A stretch of 64,000 bases of DNA. It comes from Epiperipatus broadwayi. Its lineage: Eukaryota; Onychophora; Udeonychophora; Euonychophora; Peripatidae. Positions 48,440-58,283 of this stretch are shown here, in pieces. The stretch's first letter is position 1. Every line of letters begins with the position of its first letter. The notes under the pieces are model-generated. The model made no database searches, was not told the origin of the DNA, and saw nothing but the letters and a program-made list of their open reading frames with translations. The DNA is taken from the NCBI GenBank assembly GCA_028023455.1, contig JAQFVV010006623.1, forward strand, positions 213,501 through 277,500. Direction: 5' to 3'. Position numbers and translations under genes: made by a program.

Positions 48440-48625
48440 CCTGTAAAAACATACAAGTAAGTGGCATCGGCTTCTCCGGGTCATAATGGTGGGAAATCGA
48501 ACGTCCAAACCATTCTAGAGCCTAATATAAGGAGAGCTGTCCTTATCACCACCACCTATTCCCATGAATCCGCTCATCCACTGTCTAGAAGTCCACCAGA
48601 ATACCGGTAAACATTTACTATCATA
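48440..48625 (-). repeat. tRNA-like SINE candidate
   Basis: This is a GC-rich island in AT-rich DNA. The minus strand has GTGGTGGTGATAAGG (A-box-like) about 45 bases before GTTCGATTTCCC (B-box-like, plus 48491-48502), then CACCATTATGACCCGG and GAAGCCGATGCC. Box order and spacing fit a polymerase III promoter in a tRNA-derived SINE. No tail or target duplication was identified. A coding exon is less likely because a stop interrupts the longest frame. Confidence 0.45.
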
Positions 48626-48639
48626 TTAGTATTATTTCC

Positions 48640-49790
48640 GACTACTGTAATTAAAGTATAAAGTCTTATTGTTGGTCTTAACCTAGATAACCTAATTAAC
48701 CTCTATGTTTTATATAATCCCAGTATGTAATTTTATTATTTCATTGTTCATTAATCTTGGGGCTAGTTAAGTCATCATGTTCCTATATCAGTATAATTAT
48801 ATATATATGTGTGTGTGTGTTTAATTGTATTTAACTTTAATGATGGAGGAAAACAATAATTAAGATACAAATCTTGTTTATGCTTTCCCCCCCCCGACTC
48901 TGTCAAGACCCCATGGGGATGTCTGAGTCATGAAGATGCCAAATTATTATTAGTATTTAGTATCGTACATAAATCAATTAAGTCCGTTAATTATGTATAG
49001 AGCGATATAAATAGATGCCTCCTATCATGACAAGGAATGATTATTTATATGGTGTCAAATTATGTAATAGGATGATGAGCAAATATATCAATTATATAAT
49101 TTAACTTTACGCATCCTAATAAACCAATATTTCAAATCACTAATCTGTCAACAAACTAATTTCATTTTTTTGATTTCTCAAGTATGTTGAGCAAAACGCT
49201 CAGAGTAGTTAACTGTATAATAAAAGGGAAAGAAAATATTTTGTCTAAATAAACAAATCAAATAATGTAAAATATATATTAAACATTAAAGAGAAATCAT
49301 AACATATTTAAACTTATATGCTTGATGCTACCGTTGATAAATATTGAAGTTGTAAAAATAAACTTATTTTGCTTAAGAGCTGATAAAGAAATATGTATTG
49401 TGTATAAAATAAAAGACAATCCTCATCATTTAAAGCTATATATGTGTAATGCTACTGTGGATAAACATTAAAGTATCAGATGATATATATTAATTTAAGA
49501 TAATCTGTTAGAGTAATTGTCTGCCCATATTAATAATATATAACTTAATAATTAATTTATACAGCTATATTATCACTGTTTATCTCAATTCTTGTGTGTG
49601 GGTTAATATAGTCCGCATTTGTTGTTGTTGGTTGGAAACCGCTTATAAAATTATTCTTTCTTATTAATAAGCAAGCGATCTGTGTTTAAGTCCGTGTAAT
49701 TTGAATATATATATATGCATTATTGACTTTCATCATGAGGCTAAGGTTCAATCAAAATACATACATGTTAAGCATGGTTTTTCTTTATAT
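48640..49790. other. AT-rich interval, no supported gene
   Basis: (AT)n(GT)n near 48797-48820 and a C9 run near 48890. Otherwise nothing recognised. Confidence 0.35.
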
Positions 49791-49794
49791 GCCC

Positions 49795-50320
49795 CATTGC
49801 ATAAGGGCCATCTGTTAGCAAGGTGTCCAGGAGTTTGATCTTAAGATGTACCCATGACCAGGTTCTGCAGACACTGGAGAGTTTCTGTGACCCCAAATCC
49901 CAGATTTTAGTATACCTTGGCTTAATTCTCTTGTCTCCAGAAATCAAAGCACTTCAGGTTAGAAGCAGATACACTTCTGTGGCCTAATAATTTGAAACCT
50001 ATCTCAACCACTGCCTCAGATCAATAAATGGATTCTACTTTTCCTTTAGCCCTTGGTTTCTGTGAAGTTGTTAATAAGGTTGTCTTAAATCCCTTCTATC
50101 TAATTATAAAAAATCATGCATGGGTTCCAACCAGCTGAGTTCAAACCCAGTCACAAGACAACTAAATAATGCTTACTTAAGTCACTTTGATCATATGGAT
50201 GGCCAGTCAGTATTGTTATATCGTATTAGGGCACAGTATCTTATGTAATTGCCATCATTCCTACCAGTATGATAACTAGCAACTAATCTATCTGTAATCC
50301 CCATTAATCAATGTTTATGG
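49795..50320. repeat. GC-richer island, possible old SINE
   Basis: This stretch is richer in GC than its surroundings and has no open frame. On the minus strand GGGTTTGAACTC near 50145-50135 resembles a B box, but no convincing A box is seen. It may be an old SINE or other repeat. Confidence 0.25.
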
Positions 50321-50329
50321 AAATAAATA

Positions 50330-53300
50330 ATTAATTGTAATATAACTGCTAGTATTTTGTCTGATAAATAAATATTTATACACCTTCATTTTGGATATAT
50401 ATTCTGACCTGTAATCTCATGCATCCTCACTTCAGAATAGTATATGATATAAAATAAAACAGGTTCTAGCTCAGTTTATAAAAATAAATTAAATAAATAT
50501 TTAATATTTTCATGAGACTTGAAGTGAAAATACAGGTGACAAGATAGATTACATTGAGCCAATATCCCACAGGATACTACCTCAATGGCATAAGAACACT
50601 ATCCCCCCTTTATTACTATTTCAAATAACAAACTCATAGTATTCTTACGACTTTAATAACTTCTACTCACTAAGATTAAACTAATAATTAAGTCTTAATC
50701 TTCTATCTAATAATAATCTAGCTCAAATAAAATAATCTCAGGTTCATAAAGTTTATTCTAAGTTAATTTAAAAATACGGTAGTAAAATATGAGAAGGGAT
50801 TTTATGTCATAATCTACTACACTGAAACTAATAATAATAAATAACAGTAATATTCTTCATTGTTTAACTAAATCTGTATATCGTTTCTTTTACTATAATT
50901 TTATTACCATAATAAAATAATTTTATATAATCTTTTATCTTCATGAATATAATAAATAAATACGTGGTAGCATTTTAATAATCTGATAAACAAAATGTGT
51001 GTGGCAACTGATAGCATATAATTTGATATAATATTGTGATAACTGATTTATGACCAATAAAACAATGTAAGATTATGATTATTTAATTATAATAAATACC
51101 AATAGAATATTTAAAATTCTTAAAATAATTCTCTATTTATCTTTTGTTCAAAATTATATATTTGTTTCAATTATTATGCATATATCATGATTTCATGCAG
51201 CGATGTGGAGAAATAAATAACTCGGACACAAAATTTTTGAAATAACAAAATTTAACAAAGTTTATTACTAACAACAAATAAATAAACAATTTATTTACAC
51301 TATTTACAGTGGATATCCTTAATTTTTTTTACTTTACAGTTTGATCTACTGGGTTATAAAAAAATAATAATTTATATTTCAATTATATCTTTATTTAGAT
51401 TTAGGACAAAAAAAAAATATTATTTGGTTTCTTATCATGGTTAACTTATTACAAGTAAATTTATCTACTTTATTAGCAACAACATTTTATCCTTAATATT
51501 ATTAAACTATCTTATTTTTAAAAAATTCATACTTAAAAAACATTCTATAGAAAACAAAATTTTATAATGAGTATGGATTTCTCAAAATATTAAAAAAAAT
51601 TTCATCTTGCAAAGTCAAAGATGTTACACAAAATATTATCCAAAATTCAGTACTAGATTTTAGTATTTATCACACAATTTTTACTAATCATAATATATTC
51701 TTCTTTAAGCCTTACTTTAGTATGATATAAGTGTAATCATCAATATATTTCTGTTAAGCAATAAACAAAAAATATACTATGCATATTGTTTACATAATTT
51801 ACTTTGTACTATTGTATTTTAAAAATATGCAATACTTATTTTCTCTTAAAAAAAATAATACTAAAGCATTTAAAATTATTATCACTTTAAAGAAAATATC
51901 TTTGTTTAGATACCCTATTTAAAAAATTTATATTTCATTTCCGAAATAAAATTCAAAATATATTCTATGATTCTTTTCTTTCCTTAGGATACTTTGGATC
52001 TTCAATTTTAAGTTATAATATTCTGCTCCTTATAAGCAAATAAACTAATCTTATACAAAAACGATAGCATAACCTTAGTTCTAAATTATTTATCATTTCT
52101 TTTAAAATATCTTACTAAATGATGCAGTTACATGAAATAAAGATAGCAAAAACAGATGCATAGGATTAAGGAAGAAAGCTAGAGGATTACTCTTAACATA
52201 TCTCAAAATCGTGGTACAGTGCAAAGAGGTATGACATTTACCTGCCTAATATCCTCTAGTACAGGGACAATGTTAAAGCTATTTCTTCAGCTTTATTAGA
52301 ACATCAAATATTTAAAGAAATATAAACACTGTCCAAATAAAATGTGTATCAGTCATAGGGCTTTGTTAACTATGCTGATATTCACATATAGACTAAATAT
52401 TATTTCCATTCCTTATAACATCCTATTTCTTAAAACATCATCTTGGTTTCCTGTTCACTAAGTACTTCCAAGCCACTATCTCAACATTATTTCTCAAGAT
52501 TTTCCACATCTTACATCGATAAATAACTATCTGCATTTACAAAAACAATAAACAAAATTCATTAATAGTTAAACAATCTAGCTGTTCTACAAGAAAAGTC
52601 TGCTTACTTCATTATTCTATATGTCTAATCATATACAATCTACTTAGACAATATTTGAATATCCAATGACATGAAAATTTTATAAGAATCACATAATTAT
52701 TTGTTATGTTGGATTATATTACTAATAAAAAAAAAATAATCGTCGTATGCATATTTTCAAATCAATCCTATCTCATAATGTTTTTTTTTTAAATGTTGTA
52801 TGAAAATGCGTTACATATAATTAAAAAACTTTTACACTTCATTCTTCCAATTTATGGATGATCTAAAGAAAACAAAAAAAAATATACATTATAAATTATC
52901 AATAGTTATTATTATTACCAATAACCTTTATCTAGTCATTGTGTTCAGTAGGCTTCCTTTGTCCACTTGAGCATTGCAGATATAAAAAAAATTCACACCC
53001 ATACACTTTATATTAAAATATTTTTAGCTAAATTATTAGATTGTTATGTTATAAAATTTTAATATTAATAAATTAATGTTTTTATGTTTTTCCTAATCTT
53101 ATATAAAAATTTAGATTTAAACTAGGTTAACAAAATAAAAGAATCAAAACTATAATTACATATTTTCTTGACGATAGTTCCTGATAAGTCCAAAATGTTT
53201 ATTATTTTCTCTAGAGTTTTTTAAAATGTTCTTCTCCAAGCGCATTAAAGTTTAAAACAAAATAATTATTAATCCATTTAATAAAATTTATAGAAAATAA

Positions 53301-55360
53301 TCCTTGGTTTTAGTATTTAGGACGATAATTATTAAATCATAATATTAATTAATCCCATGAAGCTTCTTAATCTTCTCTACCAATATTCTCTGCATATCCG
53401 ATGCATCAATCCATCTAATTTAACTTTAAAAAAATATTCGATAAACTTTTAAGTACTATTTGTATTTCCATGGATCCATTTTTTTCATTCATCTATGTGT
53501 TCACTTTTTATCTATGTTTCCTTCTTGATACATTTAAACTTTCGTTTGGTATTTTTTATAAATCTCTTTTAAAATAAAAACTTCAAGTACTTTTGAACAA
53601 ATCTTTTCCAAATACATTTTAAATAATTCTAAGAACGGATATTTTAATATCAAAAACGCTTCTATAACATAATCTCCTGGGTTCTTTCTTAAATTTTGCA
53701 CTCGAAAATATTTTTTAAAAAAATGTTACCTTTAGAAAGGATATAACATTTTACTCCTTTGAATATCATATTATATAAAATAATTCATGCAATATATAAT
53801 TATCTTATTACCATTTAAAAATAAATCTTGAATAAGCTTATACATAATATGTTTCAATACATTTTTTAGACTCCATATAATGTCCGAGCTGTGGTTTTTT
53901 ATGTACCAGAACAGTTCTTCGGTGAAATATTAATAAAGCTGTATCAATAAATATTCCAAACATTTTTACAGTATTACAATTTCTATCCATTTTATTCCAC
54001 AGTATATCCATTTTTATTGCGTAGTCTAGGTTAAATTTTTAGATAAAATACTACTGATAAAGGAACTTTAAAAAATTTAACAAAGCATGTTAAAATATTT
54101 TTTTAGTTTACACTCTCTTTTTTGCAAGTTATTTTTAAAATATTAATTAGTTTTTGCAAATAAATTATGAGAGAGTGCTAAAATTGACCAAAATAATAAT
54201 TTTAAAATACTATCTCTTTGATAGCTATAATTTACCTTTCTCCGGTTTCAATACATTATTAATCTCCACCTATACCCCCGTGCAATTCATATTTATAGCT
54301 GTAAGAATACCTATTCCTATTGGTTAATTCTTACTTTAGCTTGAGAACAAATTTACATATTTCAAATTTCAAGTAGAATTGAATTTCAAAATTAGAAATT
54401 ATGACGTAATAAAATTTAAAAAATATTATTTAAAATATTACTTTTGAATCAATTATTATTTTATTAAAATTATTTAAACATTTAAAATAACTTTTAAAAT
54501 AACCTTAATAACCTATTCCATTTAGCTATTTTTATTTAAACAAAATATTTAATTTTTATTATATCTGTATTCATCTTTATTACATTACTTAAAACATTAC
54601 ATACGATAGTTAACTTAATATTTATTACTATTTACTTTTATTATAGGCAATAATTCTATCCAATTCTATATAACTTTTAAAATATTTTAAACTTTATTAT
54701 TTCAAACAAGCGTGTGTGTGAACATATATAGCATACAAGTCACATGATTAATAACTTTGACAGATGATTTTCAATCTATTTCTCTGCCCAGATTAATAAA
54801 ATTGATACACTTATTATATTATATAAAATAATTATAAAAAATTTGGATGAATAATTTAGAAAATATAGAACTAGACATAATTTTCACCATCATAAAGTTT
54901 ATTTTAAAATATACTATATTAATTTTGACTATTTAAATATGATTACAAATTTAAATACTGTATTTATTAACTTATCAGTTTTAAACTATTAAAATCGAAT
55001 TTTTAAATATACTTTTAATATTTATAGCTGTGTTATTTAATATGGCCAGATTTTACAACCATATGAAACAATATTTTAAACTTTACATAACTACTTTTGA
55101 AATAATTCGCTATAATTTTATATACCACGTATTTTCTTTAGCTTTAAATTGTACTTTAAAAATATAATCGATGAACTATAATTAATGTATTAAAAGAACA
55201 TATTCTAAAATTTAAAATTTTTAGTAATTGACTGTTATGAACTATTACTGGTCTATAGAAAAGGGCACAATATATATATATATAAGTTGTGGTTGAGGTC
55301 CAAAACACATACTAGAATGGCCATATGTATTGTGAATAAATAAATGAACCCTGAGATAGA
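50330..55360. other. 5 kb of AT-rich DNA, nothing recognised
   Basis: No frame over 60 codons and no match to other parts of the window. Low-complexity A and T runs throughout. Confidence 0.4.
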
Positions 55361-56081
55361 GAACCCAAGTTCAATCCTATGAGCTAACCCCCAGCATATG
55401 GGAGGTTAAGTGAGTATTATCAAGCGTGCTGACTAGGATGTAGAGACTAAGAAGATCAGTAGGGTTTAAACCTAGGACCGGAGAGACTCTGTACTGAATG
55501 GTTGAGAGCCTTTACTTGGTTTTTCAGTCTTGTTGACTAGTTATACTAACTTGACTGGTACAATATACGGAATTCATATTATAGATTAATAATGTAAATA
55601 CATTATTTTATTATCTTGTATTACGCTATTAAATTTTCAGATGCAGCTTTAAATCTTAAATACTAACATATCAATGAATTGTTAGTATTATTTACTACTT
55701 GATAATGATATTAAAATGTATCTGTGGTTAGCCATAACTTCCTATTTCTTTGATTATTATATATATTCAAAAACATTTGATAAATTTTGTTCTAAAATAT
55801 TCTCAATAATTAATAAATTAATGAATGTAAGTATGAAGTAAGGTCAATTTAAATCTAATCGATTTCAATGATTATGATCTTGGATATGATTTAAAACGGT
55901 CATTACAGAAACATCAAACTGGGCAATAAATAGAAATATTTAAAAATAAATAAAATATAAATTACATAGCTACTTATTATAAGAATAGATTTGAACACAG
56001 ACTTTCAACTCCCTTCAACTATCCACTCCATCTTATATAATCAATACACATGGCCACATACATAGCAAAAAGATAAAGTTT

Positions 56082-56123
56082 CCAATATATGTATTTCATG
56101 CTGATCCAGAACTTATCAGTTGG
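56082..56123 (-). ncRNA. Decayed hammerhead ribozyme
   Basis: Minus strand: CCAA stem I, CTGATAA (core G changed to A), stem II with a GAT loop, GAAA, TACATA, TA before the cut, TTGG stem I partner. Stem I pairs CCAA/TTGG perfectly. One core mutation probably inactivates it. Confidence 0.6.
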
Positions 56124-56500
56124 TTCAGATCATCATCTCCTACCCATATATACAATCAGTGCTCAGTTTATATTAAGGTAGCAAATCTTTGGACAGGTTT
56201 TAACCTTCTCCACCCACTCACTCTTCAGCAATTCACATTATTAAAAATCTGATGATGGAATGCTGAAAAACCCTTGTTGATGCCAATATTGTTGTCATAC
56301 CGCTGTTGACTTTAAGTCACTCTGACCCCTCATATATAGGACCTTAATATGTCCATTCATGTATACAAAAGTGAGATGGGGGCAGAATTCAGGCTGAATC
56401 TGGAAGAATTAAACTACAAGTATAATGTATATACCGAACCTTTAGATGTAATTGGAATCAGTACACATGATCACATACATGTGAAAAAGATAAATGATCT

Positions 56501-56542
56501 CCAATATACATATTTCGTGTTGAACCAGCAGTGATCAGTTGA
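56501..56542 (-). ncRNA. Decayed hammerhead ribozyme
   Basis: Minus strand: TCAA, CTGATCA (core G changed to C), a stem II that pairs poorly at its base, GAAA, TATGTA, TA, TTGG. About 419 bp from the previous core, giving the unit length on this strand. Confidence 0.6.
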
Positions 56543-56755
56543 TTCAGATCATCATCTTCTACACATTTATATAATCAGTGTTCAATTCATACTAATATAG
56601 CAAATCTTCAAACTTTAATGAACAGGCTTCAATCTTCTCCCCCCACCAACTCTTCAGCCATCCATATTATTAAAAATTTGATGATGTAAGGTTCAAATTC
56701 TTTGTTGATACCGATATTGCAGATTGTATAGGTCTGTAGCAGATTATGATCTGGA

Positions 56756-56797
56756 TTAATTGATGAGTGATGGTTTAGCACAAAATATGTATATTGG
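56756..56797 (+). ncRNA. Decayed hammerhead ribozyme
   Basis: Plus strand: TTAA, TTGATGA (core C changed to T), stem II GTGATG/TAGCAC with loop GTT, AAAA in place of GAAA, TATGTA, TA, TTGG. The order is kept but two core positions are lost. Confidence 0.55.
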
Positions 56798-56995
56798 AGA
56801 TCGTTTTATTTACATGTATGTGATCATGTGTATCGGTTATATAAGAAGAAGTGGATAGCTTAAGAAAGTTGAAAGTCTGTGTTCAAATCTATTCTAATTA
56901 CATCTGAAAGTCCAATATATATATTATATTTGTAGTTTAATTATTACAGATTCAGCCTGAATTCTGCCCATCCCTCTTCTGTATATTTGAATGGA

Positions 56996-57106
56996 CAATT
57001 TTTTTTTTAGGTTCATAGCATCGGCCGGGACGCGAACCCGCAACCCGGGCAACTGCCTGCAAGTGCAAGGCAGTCGCGCTGACCTCTCGACCACCAAATG
57101 CAAGAC
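56996..57106 (-). mobile_element. Minimal tRNA-like SINE with perfect 10 bp TSD
   Basis: A 111 bp insertion flanked by perfect direct repeats TGAATGGACA (56986-56995 and 57107-57116). On the minus strand it starts with a tRNA-like head: GCATTTG at the start can pair with CGATGC at the end of the head, GTGGTCGAGAGGTCAGCGCG resembles the A box, and GGGTTCGCGTCCC matches the B box. After the head only about ten bases remain before an A-rich tail on the sense strand. GC is far above background. Poly(A) and target duplication show retroposition by LINE machinery. It is unusually short, in effect a tRNA-like head plus tail. The anticodon arm is not canonical, so it is not a working tRNA gene. Confidence 0.88.
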
Positions 57107-57353
57107 TGAATGGACATATTAAGGTCCTATATATGAAGATTCAGTGTGTCTTAAAATTAACATGAGTATGACAACAATATTGGCATTAACAAGGGATTTG
57201 AATATTCCATCATCAGATTTTCAATAGTATGGATGGCTGAAGAGTTGACTGGGTGGAGAAGATTGAAATCTGTCCATTAAAGTTTAAAGATTTGCTATCT
57301 TATTATAAATTGAGCGCTGATTATATATATGTGTGTGTAGAAGATAATCTGGA

Positions 57354-57396
57354 CCAACTGATGAATGCTGGTTCAGCATGAAATACGTGATGTTGG
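57354..57396 (+). ncRNA. Hammerhead ribozyme, core intact, stem III altered
   Basis: Plus strand: CCAA 57354-57357; CTGATGA 57358-57364; stem II ATGCTG/CAGCAT, six perfect pairs with loop GTT; GAAA 57380-57383; then TACGTGATG and TTGG 57393-57396. From the sister copies the ancestral order after GAAA was probably a TACGTA-like palindrome, TA, TTGG. The change here disrupts the cut site. It is the best-kept core of this family. Confidence 0.7.
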
Positions 57397-57545
57397 AGAT
57401 CATTTATCTTTTTCACACGTATGTAGTCATGTGTATCGATTATATAAGATGTAGTGGATAGTTGAAGGGAGTTGCAAATCTGTGTTCAAATCTAATTATA
57501 TCTAAAGGTTCAGTATATACATTATACTTGCAGTTTAATTATAAC

Positions 57546-58076
57546 CATTTGTTATAAAGACATATTCATTTTGAAAAGGTTTTTTTTTTTAAAAGACAAA
57601 AAAATCAATTTATTATTTTTTTTCTTTTTGAACTAATGTCATAAAATAAAATATTAAATATATAATGATCCATGTTTTTCCAAAACGTAATGGAATTGCA
57701 ACCTGAAATAAGATTGTTTTCTTAGAGAAAAAGGAAATTTAACTCTTAAAAAAAGAATATTTTGCTCTTAAAATATATTAGATAATTTTTATCGTAGAAA
57801 AATAAAATATATTAGTTAAAACTGCTTCAAATTAAAACATTATATAGTAATGATTTTAATAAAAAAAGAATATAAAACAATCCACCATTAATCCCCCCAA
57901 AAATTATTAATAATTTATTTATCTATGTGTAATTCTCATTGCAATTTAAAGCACTAGAATAAAAAAGTTTATAGTATAAATAATGTGTATGTATAAATAA
58001 TAGACTACATTATATAAATAGAAATAATGCATAACACTAGCTGCAATTTATACAAAATATTTTAAACACCCTATAG
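57546..58076. other. AT-rich interval without recognisable feature
   Basis: Poly-T and poly-A runs only. Confidence 0.4.
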
Positions 58077-58172
58077 CTATATTCTTTCAACCACTCTTCC
58101 CCTTTAAATAAAGAATTGATTACAAATTCAAGCTTTTCTTTATTTAAAGGGGAGGTGGTTGAACGAATATAG
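58077..58172. repeat. 96 bp near-perfect hairpin
   Basis: The left arm 58077-58114 (CTATATTCTTTCAACCAC...) is the reverse complement of the right arm 58137-58172 apart from one mismatch and a two-base bulge. The loop of about 22 bases contains GATTACAAATTC. It could be a tiny foldback element or MITE, or a precursor-like RNA hairpin. No second copy is in the window. Confidence 0.75.
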
Positions 58173-58273
58173 TTTTTTTTTTCTCATGTGTCATAGCATC
58201 AGCCAGGCGCTACCCCGGGACAACTGCTTGTAAAGCTGCTGTCGCTGACCTCTCGATCACCAATGCTTGACGG
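58173..58273 (-). mobile_element. Second minimal tRNA-like SINE
   Basis: A 101 bp insertion related to 56996-57106, in the same orientation. Shared blocks on the plus strand are TCATAGCATC, GCC, CCGGG, CAACTGC, CGCTGACCTCTCGA and CACCAA, ending in a poly-T (sense poly-A) at the left. It is flanked by CGAATATAG (58164-58172) and CGAGTATAG (58274-58282), 8 of 9 identical. Older and more worn than the first copy; the B box is degraded. Confidence 0.78.
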
Positions 58274-58283
58274 CGAGTATAGA

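Larger units (their letters stand above)
55985..57545. mobile_element. Head-to-head array of decayed hammerhead repeats
   Basis: A unit of roughly 420-480 bp occurs about 1.7 times on each strand around a centre near 56722-56741. Reading outward from the centre on each strand, the order is the same: ACAATATTGGCATYAACAA, GGATGGCTGAAGAGT, GAGAAG, AAGATTTGCTA, a hammerhead core, CATGTGTA, TTCAAATCT, GGTTCAGTATATACATTATA and CAGATTCAGCCTGAATTC, then the next unit. Hammerhead cores lie at 56082-56123 and 56501-56542 (minus) and 56756-56797 and 57354-57396 (plus). A tRNA-like SINE with its target duplication interrupts the plus-strand unit. The 61-codon frame at 56349-56534 lies within the antisense of a unit and is not a gene. 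Confidence 0.75.

Noticed and set aside
56240-56280. CTGATGATGG...GCTGAAAAACCC on the plus strand
   Set aside because: It has CTGATGA and GAAA but no paired stem II, stem I or cut site, and lies on the antisense strand of the array.
56349-56534. 61-codon plus-strand frame
   Set aside because: It lies in the antisense of a hammerhead unit; the frame is not kept in the sister units.
57020-57100. A functional tRNA gene
   Set aside because: Box A and B are good, but the anticodon arm is not canonical, and the target duplication plus A-tail show a retroposed copy.
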